DNA of 64,000 nt from Dokdonia pacifica (lineage in GTDB: Bacteria > Bacteroidota > Bacteroidia > Flavobacteriales > Flavobacteriaceae). Positions 17,137-26,976 of this stretch are shown here, piece after piece (the first letter of the stretch is position 1; the number at the start of each line of letters is the position of its first letter). Under the pieces are notes generated by a model. It ran no database searches. It had not been told where the DNA came from and saw only the letters and a list, made by a program, of their open reading frames with translations. The DNA is taken from positions 496,001 to 560,000 of the forward strand of contig NZ_FZNY01000002.1 of the NCBI RefSeq assembly GCF_900188275.1, written 5' to 3'. The position numbers were made by a program, and so were the translations under genes.

Positions 17137-18480
17137 TTAAAACACCAAACTAAATACCGAACCTTCCCCTTCAATACTTTTAACGATGATTTTTCCTTTG
17201 TGAAGTAACATAATTTGTTTACACAAACTTAAACCAATACCGCTACCCGTTGCTTTACTAGTAAAGAAAGGCACAAATACATTTTCTAAAATATCTTTAG
17301 GAATACCAGAGCCGTTGTCAAATACTCTAATAACAATATCTCGGTTTGAATTTTGAGCAGCCTCTACTATTATTTTAGCATTTTCAATTTCTTTACACGC
17401 ATCGACAGCATTTAATAATAGATTAATTAAAACCTGCTCAATAAGATGTGTATCTATATCTAATTCTAATTTGGGGGTTGCTACTTTAAAATCTATAGCG
17501 ATATTTTTTGCTTTAATGGATGGCTCCATCAGCAATTGAATATTATTAAACAATTCTGATACTCGAATTCTTTCAAGATTCAAACTTGTTACTTTATTTA
17601 AACTACGATATGTTTTTGCAAATTGTAAAAGTCCTTCGCTACGATTTTTAATTGTTTTAATACCAGAGTTAAGATCTTCCAATTCTAATTGCGTGCTTTC
17701 AGGTTCTTGAAGTGCAACTTGTAAATTCTGATGAAGTGTATCTGCCAATGAAGAAATTGGAGCAATACTATTCATAATTTCATGGGTCATCACACTCAAT
17801 AATTTCTTCCAAGATTCTGATTCATTCTTGTTTAGTGTATCATCAATATTCTGAATAACAATAAGCTTAAAGGCCTCTTCTTCTACTTGAAAAACAGTAT
17901 CAGAAATTAAAATTTTTATAGATTCATTTTTCAATGCAATCGAGATAGAGTCTGGTGCTCTGTGATACATTTCAAAAACAGTAGCAAATAATTCTGGTTT
18001 TCTCGTTTCAACAAATCGTACGTTTTTAAAGGTAGGTACATCTAAAATCTCTCCAAAAGAATCATTACTCCAAAGTACATCACCGGTTTCCAAGTTATAA
18101 GCAATAATACCTATATCAACCATCTCTAAAATTTTCTGGAGATACACATATTGCGCTTGATTTTGAATATTTATTTCTTTTATCGTACGGTTAATTTCAT
18201 TGAATCCTGTGTACAAAAACCGAATATCTTTAGGTCCAATATCTTCTGGAAACCATCTTGAAAAATCACGATACTTCACAGCTTCAAAAAAATCGTCCAT
18301 CGCAGTGAAACGTCTTTTTACAAAGCTATAGGTATTTATAAGCAAGTATATTATCGCTATACTAATAATAACAGCATAGGTGTTATTAGCTATCTCTAAT
18401 GTATAAAGCAATCCTTGAATTAGACCTACAATAATTGCAATTCTAAAAAAGAGTTTAAGAATGTAGCTTCTATAGTTCAT
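17137..18480 (-). CDS. Membrane sensor histidine kinase, NtrY-like
   Basis: A 447-residue kinase. Two membrane spans at about residues 10-30 and 34-52 have almost no external loop, so sensing is probably within the membrane. A linker and a PAS-like domain follow (about 115-215), then HisKA with phospho-accepting His233 in [15 protein letters not shown]. The HATPase domain shows [18 protein letters not shown] and [12 protein letters not shown]. The gene overlaps the upstream sigma-54 regulator by 11 bp and is its clear partner. Both diverge from the ABC transport operon, which suggests that the kinase reports membrane stress or a transported compound. The start ATG 18480 lies inside the regulator gene. 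Confidence 0.93.
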   Translation of the reverse strand: MNYRSYILKLFFRIAIIVGLIQGLLYTLEIANNTYAVIISIAIIYLLINTYSFVKRRFTAMDDFFEAVKYRDFSRWFPEDIGPKDIRFLYTGFNEINRTIKEINIQNQAQYVYLQKILEMVDIGIIAYNLETGDVLWSNDSFGEILDVPTFKNVRFVETRKPELFATVFEMYHRAPDSISIALKNESIKILISDTVFQVEEEAFKLIVIQNIDDTLNKNESESWKKLLSVMTHEIMNSIAPISSLADTLHQNLQVALQEPESTQLELEDLNSGIKTIKNRSEGLLQFAKTYRSLNKVTSLNLERIRVSELFNNIQLLMEPSIKAKNIAIDFKVATPKLELDIDTHLIEQVLINLLLNAVDACKEIENAKIIVEAAQNSNRDIVIRVFDNGSGIPKDILENVFVPFFTSKATGSGIGLSLCKQIMLLHKGKIIVKSIEGEGSVFSLVF

Positions 18481-19822
18481 ATTTTTCTAATCGTCTATAT
18501 AACGCTGCTCTGGTAATTCCTAATTCTTTTGCAGATTTCGAAACATTGCCTTTGTGTTTTTCTAAAACAGTAAGAATGGCGTTTTTTTCAATATCATCTA
18601 GGTTTAAACTTGTGGTCTCAATGCTTTTTTTGGTCACCGAACGTTCTATAGATGAAAAAACGAGATCTTCAGGTTTTAAAACAGATCCGTCTGTCATGAT
18701 GACCGCACGTTCTAAGACATATTGAAGTTCTCTTACATTACCTGGAAAATCATGTTTCTTCAATTTTGAAATAAAACCACTATCAAAAGAGAACGTATTC
18801 TTATTATACTTTTCGGCATATAACGAAACGAAGTGTCTTGAGAGTTCTGTGATATCTGTACCACGATCTCTTAAAGGAGGAATAATAATATCTACCGTAT
18901 TAATCCTATAAATCAAGTCTTTTCTAAATTTACTTTCATCGGCTAATGTACTTGGATCTACATTTGTAGCACAGATCAGTCTAATATCAATAGGAATAGC
19001 TTCATTAGACCCCAAAGGAGTAACTTGTCTATTCTGTATGACGGTAAGTAAACGTACTTGTTGACCTAACGTAATATTTCCTATTTCATCTAAAAAAAGT
19101 GTGCCTCCATTTGCAGCTTCAAATCTTCCCATCCGATCTTCTCTTGCATCTGTAAATGCTCCTTTTTTATAACCAAATAATTCGCTTTCAAATAGTGTTG
19201 ATGTTAATGCACCTACATCTACTTTAACAAAGGGTTTATCTTTTCTATTTGAGTTATCATGAAGTGCTCTAGCAATTAAATCTTTACCTGTACCATTTTC
19301 ACCAAGAACAAGTACATTTGCATCGGTTGGCGCCACTTTTTCAAGCTTCATAAAGACATCTTGCATGGCATCACTTTCCCCAATAATTTCAACACTAGAA
19401 CTATTTAAAGATGTTGATTTAGAGCTTTTAGTTTTCTTCTTATCTAGTAACGTCTTTATAGTCTCTATGATCTTTTCATTCTTCCATGGCTTCATTAAAA
19501 AATCTGAAGCACCTTCTTTAAGACCTCTAATAGCTAAATCTATATCGGCATAAGCAGTCATAAGAATGACTAAGGTTTCTGGTTTTTGTTTTTTAATCTC
19601 GTTTAGCCAAAAAATACCTTCATTTCCAGTATTGACTAGCCCATTAAAATTCATATCCAGAATAATCACATCGTAATCGGTTTTTTCAATTTGTGACCTA
19701 ATATTACTTGGATTTTTTTCAGTAACAATGTTTTTTGCTAGTGGCTTAAGAAGAAGACGTAATGCAGTAAGTACATCTGCATCATCGTCTATAGCCAATA
19801 TCGAAGCGTTTTTTAATACCAT
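18470..19822 (-). CDS. Sigma-54-dependent response regulator, NtrC family
   Basis: A 450-residue activator. The receiver domain has the acidic cluster DDDAD (12-16), phospho-acceptor Asp56 and Lys111. The AAA+ domain has Walker A GENGTGKD (174-181), the sigma-54 contact loop GAFTDA (221-226) in place of the textbook GAFTGA, and Walker B GGTLFLDEIG. A Fis-type helix-turn-helix is at the C-terminus (about 410-450, GNVSKSAKELGITRAALYRR). It is transcribed away from the adaptor/ABC operon. Repeated motifs at 19880-19928 between them, echoed at 39177-39224, are likely binding sites. The Gly-to-Asp change in the loop may be normal in this phylum. Confidence 0.95.
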   Translation of the reverse strand: MVLKNASILAIDDDADVLTALRLLLKPLAKNIVTEKNPSNIRSQIEKTDYDVIILDMNFNGLVNTGNEGIFWLNEIKKQKPETLVILMTAYADIDLAIRGLKEGASDFLMKPWKNEKIIETIKTLLDKKKTKSSKSTSLNSSSVEIIGESDAMQDVFMKLEKVAPTDANVLVLGENGTGKDLIARALHDNSNRKDKPFVKVDVGALTSTLFESELFGYKKGAFTDAREDRMGRFEAANGGTLFLDEIGNITLGQQVRLLTVIQNRQVTPLGSNEAIPIDIRLICATNVDPSTLADESKFRKDLIYRINTVDIIIPPLRDRGTDITELSRHFVSLYAEKYNKNTFSFDSGFISKLKKHDFPGNVRELQYVLERAVIMTDGSVLKPEDLVFSSIERSVTKKSIETTSLNLDDIEKNAILTVLEKHKGNVSKSAKELGITRAALYRRLEKYEL

Positions 19823-19879
19823 TACTACAATATTACGATTTTATATCAGCTTGTAAAAACAAAAAAAATATAGTTCGAA

Positions 19880-19928
19880 AAAGTGTACACTTTCGGACAT
19901 AAAGTGTATCAAAATCGGACACTTTTAT
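19880..19928. promoter_or_regulatory. Candidate enhancer sites for the sigma-54 regulator
   Basis: A perfect palindrome AAAGTGTACACTTT (19880-19893) is followed by AAAGTGT and ACACTTT arms at 19901-19907 and 19919-19925. TCGGACA repeats at 19893 and 19915, 22 bp apart. The 27 nt at 19902-19928 recur at 39198-39224 with one mismatch. Located between the divergent regulator and adaptor genes. Confidence 0.65.
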
Positions 19929-19973
19929 TTTTTCAAAAAACCACAAATTAATGATTATCAAATGCTTAGTGTT

Positions 19974-19989
19974 TTGGCATCATATTCAC
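19974..19989 (+). promoter_or_regulatory. Sigma-54-like promoter before the adaptor gene
   Basis: TTGGCATCATATTCAC: a good -24 box (TGGCAT), but a poor -12 box lacking the usual GC. It is supported by conservation at 39269-39285 and by lying exactly 48 bp beyond the shared motif in both places. A transcript from here would exclude the in-frame ATG at 19962. Confidence 0.45.
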
Positions 19990-20018
19990 TAGTTAGAGGT
20001 ATAACCAAAAAAACAAAA

Positions 20019-21269
20019 ATGGACGTACCAATTGAAAAGAAAAAATTCTCAAAACAAAAATTGCTAACTATAGGTGGTATTGTAGCAATCCTTGCATTGA
20101 TAGCTTATGTTATTTTTCAAACATCTGGAGGTTCTAAACTCAATGTAGAAAAAGAACGGATTTCTATTAGTACGATAAAAAAGGATGTATTTCAAGAAAA
20201 TATTCCTGTAAATGGGATCGTATTACCCATTACGACCATCTATTTAGATGCACTAGAAGGCGGACGTGTAGAAGAAAAATTTGTTGAAGACGGCGCAATA
20301 CTAAAAAAGGGAGAACCTATTTTAAGATTATCAAATACAGATTTGGAGTTGAGTCTTATTAATCAAGAGACCTCTGTTTATAATCTATTAACGCAAATGC
20401 AAATCTCTCAAAATGCAGCACGTCAAAATACAATTAATAGACAGAATCAATTTACTGATGTAGAGAATAATCTTATTGAAGCAGAGCGTGTATACAATCT
20501 AAATAAGCGTTTATACGATAAGGGAGCAATTGGTCGACAAGATTATGAATCATCAAAAAATAATTATGACTACCAGACTGAGCGTATGAAACTCGCAAAG
20601 CAAGTGCTATCTGAAGATTCTATCTCTTCAAAACTTGAAATAAACCAAGCGAGAGATTCCTATGCTAGAACACAAAGCGCTTTAGAGTTAATGCGCAAAA
20701 AGGTAGGAGATTTAGTAGTGCGTGCTCCGATAGATGGGCAATTAACATCTTTAGATGCAGAAATTGGACAGTCTATAAATAAAGGAACTCGCCTAGGTCA
20801 AGTAGATGTTACCACTGGATATAAGGTAAGAGTAGATATTGATGAACATTATATATCAAGAATATATACTGGACAAACAGGAACTTTCACTCTCAATGAA
20901 AAGTTATACACCTTAACGATAAAGAAAGTCTTTACTCAGGTTACCAATGGCCGTTTCCAAGTAGATATGACCTTTGAAGGTGAAGTGCCAGAAGGCATAC
21001 GAAGAGGACAAAATCTACAGATTAGAGTAGCCCTAAGCGCTGAAAAACAAGCGGTATTGATCCCTAAAGGTGGCTTCTTTCAAAAAACAGGAGGTAATTG
21101 GGTCTTTAAAGTAAGTGAGAATGGAGATAGTGCCTACAAAGTAAATATACGATTAGGAAGTCAAAATACAGCATATTACGAAGTGATAGAAGGATTAAAT
21201 CCTGGAGATAAAGTAATCACATCAAGCTATGACTCTTATGGTGATATCGATGAACTGATTTTGAAGTGA
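20019..21269 (+). CDS. Periplasmic adaptor (HlyD/MacA-type membrane fusion protein)
   Basis: A 416-residue adaptor linking inner membrane permeases to an outer membrane channel. One N-terminal span (about 15-33) is followed by a lipoyl-like half (VNGIVLPITTIYLDALEGGRV), a coiled-coil hairpin (about 110-215, rich in Gln/Asn/Arg), the second lipoyl half (VGDLVVRAPIDGQLTSLDAE) and beta-barrel and membrane-proximal domains. The ATG at 20019 is preferred over 19962, which lies upstream of the probable promoter. It heads the long transport operon; the matching ATPase is 58 bp downstream and the TolC-like protein is at 43168. Confidence 0.9.
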   Translation: MDVPIEKKKFSKQKLLTIGGIVAILALIAYVIFQTSGGSKLNVEKERISISTIKKDVFQENIPVNGIVLPITTIYLDALEGGRVEEKFVEDGAILKKGEPILRLSNTDLELSLINQETSVYNLLTQMQISQNAARQNTINRQNQFTDVENNLIEAERVYNLNKRLYDKGAIGRQDYESSKNNYDYQTERMKLAKQVLSEDSISSKLEINQARDSYARTQSALELMRKKVGDLVVRAPIDGQLTSLDAEIGQSINKGTRLGQVDVTTGYKVRVDIDEHYISRIYTGQTGTFTLNEKLYTLTIKKVFTQVTNGRFQVDMTFEGEVPEGIRRGQNLQIRVALSAEKQAVLIPKGGFFQKTGGNWVFKVSENGDSAYKVNIRLGSQNTAYYEVIEGLNPGDKVITSSYDSYGDIDELILK

Positions 21270-21327
21270 TCTGAAAAAAAAATAATACTGAATATAAAAA
21301 CAAGAATAGCTAATAAAACTTAATACA

Positions 21328-22005
21328 ATGATACAAATTACTGACTTAGAAAAATTTTATAAAACGGAAGAGGTACAGACTATTGCCTTAAACAAATTAT
21401 CATTTGAAGTTAAGAATGGAGAATTTGTAGCCATCATGGGGCCTTCAGGTTGTGGTAAATCTACATTGTTAAATATCATAGGACTTCTAGACGACCCAGA
21501 CGGAGGGAGTTTTCAATTTAATGGCGAGGAAGTTTCTAATTATAATGAGCGCAAACGTTCTGAATTAAGAAAGCACAATGTAGGTTTTGTATTTCAGAGC
21601 TTTAACTTAATAGATGAATTGACTGTTTTTGAAAACGTTGAGTTACCTCTTATATACACTGGCGTAAAACCTGCCGAGCGTAAAAAACGTGTAGAAGAGG
21701 TATTAGAAAAAATGCAAATTATGCATCGTCGTAATCATTTTCCGCAGCAATTATCTGGAGGGCAACAACAACGTGTCGCTGTAGCACGGGCGGTTGTAAA
21801 TAACCCAAAATTAATTTTGGCCGACGAGCCAACAGGAAATTTAGATAGTACAAATGGTAATGAAGTAATGGATTTACTTATAGATCTCAATGAAGCGGGT
21901 ACTACTATCATTATGGTGACACATAGTGAACATGATGCTAAATATAGTCACAGAATCATCAGAATGTTAGATGGTCAAAAAGTGACCGAGAATATCTTGG
22001 TGTAA
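21328..22005 (+). CDS. ABC transporter ATPase, MacB/LolD type
   Basis: A 225-residue ATPase. Walker A is GPSGCGKST, the Q loop VFQSFNLIDELTV, the signature LSGGQQQRVAVARAVV, Walker B LILADEPTGNLDS and the switch His VTHSEHD. All are intact. The length and sequence are those of the MacB/LolD/FtsE group, which drives mechanotransmission rather than transport through the membrane. It sits between the adaptor and the first permease and must energise some or all of the eight permeases. A second ATPase of the same group is at 42480. Start ATG 21328. Confidence 0.95.
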   Translation: MIQITDLEKFYKTEEVQTIALNKLSFEVKNGEFVAIMGPSGCGKSTLLNIIGLLDDPDGGSFQFNGEEVSNYNERKRSELRKHNVGFVFQSFNLIDELTVFENVELPLIYTGVKPAERKKRVEEVLEKMQIMHRRNHFPQQLSGGQQQRVAVARAVVNNPKLILADEPTGNLDSTNGNEVMDLLIDLNEAGTTIIMVTHSEHDAKYSHRIIRMLDGQKVTENILV

Positions 22006-22073
22006 TCATCAATCATCAATCAATACTTGCATCTAGCAAACAATCAAAAAACGAACAGTAATTCTTTTCAATC

Positions 22074-24509
22074 ATGCTTAAAAATTATTTCAAAATAGCG
22101 GTTAGAAACCTTCTTAAAAACAAGGGCTTCTCATTTATAAACATTTTTGGCTTGAGCATAGGTGTAGCTGCCTGCATTTTAATTTCAATTTATATTTTTC
22201 ACGAAAGTAGTTATGATAAACACGTTGCTAATTCTGAAAACATATACAGATTAAATCGTGATTATGTAGATGGAGACCGTGTTGACACTGGCATACATTT
22301 TTCAGCAAATACCGCACCTACACTCATAACAGATTTTGAAGAGGTAGAAAACGCAGGAAGACTAATGTCTAATGGTTTGTTTTGGGGAGCTGGAAGTAAT
22401 GAGATTCGTTTTGATGGAGAAGACACTCAATACTATGAAGAGAATTTCACCTATGCAGATCAAGCTATCATTGATATTATGGATGTTCAAATGGTGTATG
22501 GACAACGCAGAACAGCACTTTCAAAACCCAATACGATAGTTATTTCTGAAACTATAGCAGAAAAATACTTTAGAAACCAGAATCCTATTGGACGCAGTAT
22601 GTATTTAAATGGTAACAATGAAAGACCATTTAAAATAACTGGAGTCATGGAAGATTTTAAGAGTAATTCTCATTTAGATTTTGACTTCTTTATAACATTA
22701 AAAGATGTAGAGTTCGGAGAAGGAGAGCAAACACGATGGTTTCAAAACAATTATTTTACCTACGTGACGCTGAAACCGGGAGTAGATATTCCTGCATTTG
22801 AAGCTAAGATGAATACTATATTGATGGAAAAGTACATAAAACCATCATATAAATTAGCAGGATTTGCTGGATGGGAAAATGCAGAAGAGAAAGAGATCAC
22901 AAACTTACAACCATTAACCGCTATTAACCTCTACTCTACACATGTAGATTATGAATCAAATTCTCGAAACGATATAAAGATTATTTGGATTTTTGGTATT
23001 GTAGCATTGTTTATTCTCATTATAGCTAGTATTAATTTTGTAAATCTCTCTACTGCAAAATCTGCTAATCGTGCAAAAGAGGTAGGATTAAGGAAAGTAG
23101 TTGGTTCTTCACGAACACAACTTATAAGTCAGTTTCTGGTAGAATCTATATTAATCTCGTTAATTGCTTTTATTTTAGGTATACTCTTATCAGCCCTATT
23201 AATGCCGTTGTTTAGAACAACGTCTGGAATAGATCTTGTTATACCATGGTCTAATATTGGCTTTATACCTACTGCCATAGGTGTATCTATTATTGTAGGT
23301 ATTCTTGCAGGTTTGTACCCGTCTTTTTACCTCTCAAGTTTTAACCCTATAAATGTGCTTAAGGGAAAGCTTAGTTCAAAAAGTAAATCTGGCGGATTAA
23401 GAAGTAGCTTGGTGGTATTTCAATTTACAGTATCCATTATTTTAATTGTTGGAACGCTCATTGTTAACCAGCAAATGAATCATATTTTAACTTCAAAAAT
23501 TGGTTTTGAAAAAGATCAGGTCGTTCAAATCTATAGTACCAATGCATTAAATGAACAGGTAGAAACATTTAAAGAAGAACTTAAAAAACTACCTGGAGTA
23601 AACAATGTCACTATTAGTGATTATTTACCCATTAATGGAACAAAACGAAACGGAAATAGTTTTGTAAATGAAGGAAGAGATGGTCTAGATGAAACGATTC
23701 CTGGACAAGCTTGGGTTATTGATGAAGATTATATTGAAACTATGGGTATGACCCTAGTGAATGGACGTAATTTCATTAAGGGCAGAACTTCAGATGAACA
23801 AGCCGTTATTATGAACCAAGCGATGGTAAAAGCGCTAAGGTTAGAAGATCCAGTAGGAAAACGAGTATCAAGATATGGACAGCTTTGGGAAATTATTGGA
23901 GTGGTAGAAGATTTCAATTTTGATACCATGAAAACTACCGTGAGACCTCTTTGTTTTTTTAGTGGTATAAGCCCTTCAATTACTTCCGTTAAAATTAATA
24001 CGAATGATGTTTCTGCAGTCTTAGCATCTATGGAAAACAAATGGACAGAATTTGTTCCTAATATGGCTTTTCGTTACGAGTTTATGGATGCTTCATTTGC
24101 AAAAATGTACGATAATGTAAGTAGAATAAAAGTCATATTTACTGCCTTTGCCATTCTAGCGATATTAGTGGCTTGTCTAGGCTTACTGGCACTATCTGCT
24201 TATATGGTAGAGCAACGCAATAAAGAAATGAGTGTTAGAAAAGTTTTAGGCGCTTCTATACAAACCATTTTTAAACTATTAACAGGAAAGTTTTTAAGCT
24301 TAATCTTAGTAGCACTAGTTATCGCTATTCCTATCGCTTATTATTTAATGAATACATGGTTACAAGATTATGAATACAGAATAGAAATGTCATGGACTGT
24401 ATTCCTATTTGCAGGGATTATGGTTTTAATTATTGCACTAGCAACTATTAGCTATCATGCCATGAAGTCAGCTTTAATCAGCCCGGCAAAGGTATTAAGG
24501 TCAGAATAA
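22074..24509 (+). CDS. FtsX/MacB-type ABC permease, copy 1 of 8
   Basis: An 811-residue permease made of two fused halves. Each half has one N-terminal span, a large periplasmic MacB-like domain and three spans, so about eight spans in total. Spans are seen near 21-42, 302-325, 352-378, 400-425, 445-465, 685-708, 738-760 and 775-797. Cytoplasmic coupling helices are AKEVGLRKVVGSSRTQL and NKEMSVRKVLGAS; the Met-Ser in the second differs from the usual Ile-Gly. The 5' region, including about 40 bp of leader, is nearly identical to that of copy 2, which points to a tandem duplication. The single chain supplies both halves normally made by a dimer. Confidence 0.93.
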   Translation: MLKNYFKIAVRNLLKNKGFSFINIFGLSIGVAACILISIYIFHESSYDKHVANSENIYRLNRDYVDGDRVDTGIHFSANTAPTLITDFEEVENAGRLMSNGLFWGAGSNEIRFDGEDTQYYEENFTYADQAIIDIMDVQMVYGQRRTALSKPNTIVISETIAEKYFRNQNPIGRSMYLNGNNERPFKITGVMEDFKSNSHLDFDFFITLKDVEFGEGEQTRWFQNNYFTYVTLKPGVDIPAFEAKMNTILMEKYIKPSYKLAGFAGWENAEEKEITNLQPLTAINLYSTHVDYESNSRNDIKIIWIFGIVALFILIIASINFVNLSTAKSANRAKEVGLRKVVGSSRTQLISQFLVESILISLIAFILGILLSALLMPLFRTTSGIDLVIPWSNIGFIPTAIGVSIIVGILAGLYPSFYLSSFNPINVLKGKLSSKSKSGGLRSSLVVFQFTVSIILIVGTLIVNQQMNHILTSKIGFEKDQVVQIYSTNALNEQVETFKEELKKLPGVNNVTISDYLPINGTKRNGNSFVNEGRDGLDETIPGQAWVIDEDYIETMGMTLVNGRNFIKGRTSDEQAVIMNQAMVKALRLEDPVGKRVSRYGQLWEIIGVVEDFNFDTMKTTVRPLCFFSGISPSITSVKINTNDVSAVLASMENKWTEFVPNMAFRYEFMDASFAKMYDNVSRIKVIFTAFAILAILVACLGLLALSAYMVEQRNKEMSVRKVLGASIQTIFKLLTGKFLSLILVALVIAIPIAYYLMNTWLQDYEYRIEMSWTVFLFAGIMVLIIALATISYHAMKSALISPAKVLRSE

Positions 24510-24553
24510 ATCATCAGCAAACAATCAAAAACGAACAGTAATTCTTTTCAATC

Positions 24554-26953
24554 ATGATTAAAAATTATTTCAAAATAGCGTTTAGGAACCTTCTTAAAAA
24601 CAAGGTATATTCTCTAATTAATATATCTGGTTTGGCTATTGGTATGGCAGCTACTATGTTAATAGGGCTTTGGATTTTTGACGAACTTAATTACAACAAT
24701 TATTTTAAAGATAAAGCGACCATAGCACAAGTATTTCAGCATGAATCTGCTAATAATATAGTAGATACAGGTCCTGCTATCCCAAGACCTTTAGAGTTTG
24801 CTCTTCGTGAAGATCATGCCGATAATTTTAAACATATTATTATGGCATCTTGGGAGCAACCGAGATATCTTAAGCATGGCGAAACCAACATTAATCGTTT
24901 AGGTCATGCTATACAAGAAGGAGCTACAGAAATGTTGAATTTAGAAGTAGTTGAAGGGGTTAGAGATGGTTTAAAAGAAAAGAATTCTATTATGATTTCT
25001 AAGTCTACTTCAGCATCATTATTTGGGTCTGAAACAGCTATAGGCAAAATCATTAAAGTAAATAACCAGCACGACCTAGTAGTGACAGGAGTTTACAACG
25101 ATATCCCTGAAAACAACTCGTTTAGTGATGTAGACTATTTAATCCCTTGGAAACATTATATCAGTTCTCAAGAATGGATTGAAAATGCTAAAACATCATG
25201 GGGAAATAACTCTTTTCAGATGTTTGCTCAGATTAATGACAATACTACTATGGAAGCAGTAACATCAAAGATCATTGATGTTAAAAAGAATGCTTCTCCT
25301 GAGGAAGCAGAATTTAATCCTCAGATTTTTTTATTCCCAATGGATGATTGGCACTTACGAAGTGATTTTGAAAACGGAGTACAATCTGGCGGACGTATAG
25401 AAAATGTATGGTTATTTGGAGTGATTGGTATTTTTATCTTATTACTAGCTTGTATCAATTTTGTAAATTTAAGTACAGCACGTTCTGAAAAGCGAGCTAC
25501 AGAAGTAGGGATACGTAAATCTATAGGCTCACATCGTGGTCAACTTATTTTTCAGTTTCTAACTGAGTCATTCTCTATAGTCCTTTTAGCTTTTGTAGTT
25601 GCCATTGGGATTGTATTAATAAGTCTTAACGGGTTTAATAATCTTGCTAGTAAAGCAATTATCTTTCCATGGAGTAATGGCATGTTCTGGCTAGCTTCAC
25701 TCCTATTCATTTTAATAACTTCTGTTTTATCAGGAAGCTATCCAGCATTGTATTTATCATCTTTCAATCCAGTATCAGTATTAAAAGGGACTTTTAAAGC
25801 TGGGCGTTATTCTTCATTACCACGTAAAGTTTTAGTAGTGACTCAGTTTACAGTATCTATCGCACTTATTATTGGAACATTAGTGGTTATTAACCAAATT
25901 CAATTTAGTAAAGACAGACCTGTAGGCTATAATAGGGATGGGCTTATTCAGATTCCTGTTATGAGTTCTGAGTTTATTGGTAAGCATGAAACCATGCGTA
26001 CTCAATTTGTTGCATCAGGTGGAGCCATAAGTATGACGACCATGAGTGGTCCTGCTACTCAAGTCTGGTCTAATAGAAGTGGTTATACTTGGGAAGGTAA
26101 ACCTGTAGGGTTTCAAGAAGATTTAGCACATACCTCTGTAAATTATGATTTTGTAAAAACCTTAGGTTTAAAACTCGTTGAAGGTAGAGGATTTTCTAGG
26201 GACTTCCCAACAGACTCTAATGCTGTAATTCTTAATAGTACAGCGGTGAAATATATGGGAATTAAAGACCCCATTGGAAAATATATCAGAGATTCAGATG
26301 TAGATGATCCATTTACACCATTAAAGATTATAGGAGTTATAGATGATATGATTGTTCAGTCCCCTTATAGCCCTGTAAAACAATCAATGTATGTCTTTGA
26401 AAAGTATGGGAATATTGCTTTTTATGACCTACGATTAAATCCAGCTAAAAGTACAAGCGAAAACTTAGCATTGATAGAAAGTGTTTTCAAAAAGAATTTT
26501 CCTAATACACCTTTTGATTATCAATTTGTAGATGAAGAATTTGGCAAGAAGTTTAGAGCAGAAGAGCGCATTGCTAGTTTGGCAAGAGTATTTACTCTCC
26601 TGGCTATTTTTATAAGTTGTTTGGGACTTTTTGGTTTAGCATCTTTTGTTGCAGAACAACGTACCAAAGAAATTGGTGTCCGTAAAGTTTTAGGAGCTTC
26701 TATTAGTCAATTATGGATGTTATTATCCAAAGATTTTATAAAGCTCGTAGTTGTTGCACTTTTAATAGCATCTCCAGTTGCCTATTACATTATGGGACAA
26801 TGGCTGCAAAAGTTCAGTTATCGAACCTCAGTCACGTGGGATGTAATTGCTATTGCTTGTTTTGGGGCTTTAATTATCACCCTTATTACAGTAAGCTTTC
26901 AAGCAATTAAAGCAGCCACATCAAACCCTGTAAAGTCTCTAAGAACAGAATAA
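24554..26953 (+). CDS. FtsX/MacB-type ABC permease, copy 2 of 8
   Basis: A 799-residue two-half permease. Coupling helices are TEVGIRKSIGSHRGQL and TKEIGVRKVLGASISQL. It is closest to copy 6 (34274), which has the same length and shares PRKVLVVTQFTVSIALI in the middle linker and the same C-terminal half pattern (ERIASL.RVFTLLAIFISC). Its leader and first codons instead match copy 1. The mix suggests duplication followed by recombination or conversion among the copies. It starts 44 bp after copy 1 with no terminator between, so it belongs to the same transcript. Substrate unknown; lipoprotein, peptide or toxic-compound handling are all possible. Confidence 0.93.
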   Translation: MIKNYFKIAFRNLLKNKVYSLINISGLAIGMAATMLIGLWIFDELNYNNYFKDKATIAQVFQHESANNIVDTGPAIPRPLEFALREDHADNFKHIIMASWEQPRYLKHGETNINRLGHAIQEGATEMLNLEVVEGVRDGLKEKNSIMISKSTSASLFGSETAIGKIIKVNNQHDLVVTGVYNDIPENNSFSDVDYLIPWKHYISSQEWIENAKTSWGNNSFQMFAQINDNTTMEAVTSKIIDVKKNASPEEAEFNPQIFLFPMDDWHLRSDFENGVQSGGRIENVWLFGVIGIFILLLACINFVNLSTARSEKRATEVGIRKSIGSHRGQLIFQFLTESFSIVLLAFVVAIGIVLISLNGFNNLASKAIIFPWSNGMFWLASLLFILITSVLSGSYPALYLSSFNPVSVLKGTFKAGRYSSLPRKVLVVTQFTVSIALIIGTLVVINQIQFSKDRPVGYNRDGLIQIPVMSSEFIGKHETMRTQFVASGGAISMTTMSGPATQVWSNRSGYTWEGKPVGFQEDLAHTSVNYDFVKTLGLKLVEGRGFSRDFPTDSNAVILNSTAVKYMGIKDPIGKYIRDSDVDDPFTPLKIIGVIDDMIVQSPYSPVKQSMYVFEKYGNIAFYDLRLNPAKSTSENLALIESVFKKNFPNTPFDYQFVDEEFGKKFRAEERIASLARVFTLLAIFISCLGLFGLASFVAEQRTKEIGVRKVLGASISQLWMLLSKDFIKLVVVALLIASPVAYYIMGQWLQKFSYRTSVTWDVIAIACFGALIITLITVSFQAIKAATSNPVKSLRTE

Positions 26954-26976
26954 ACACTCACAATCAAAAAACAATC

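Noticed and set aside
19962-20018. ATG 19962 as the start of the adaptor gene
   Set aside because: It lies upstream of the probable sigma-54-like promoter, and the extra residues do not resemble an adaptor N-terminus.
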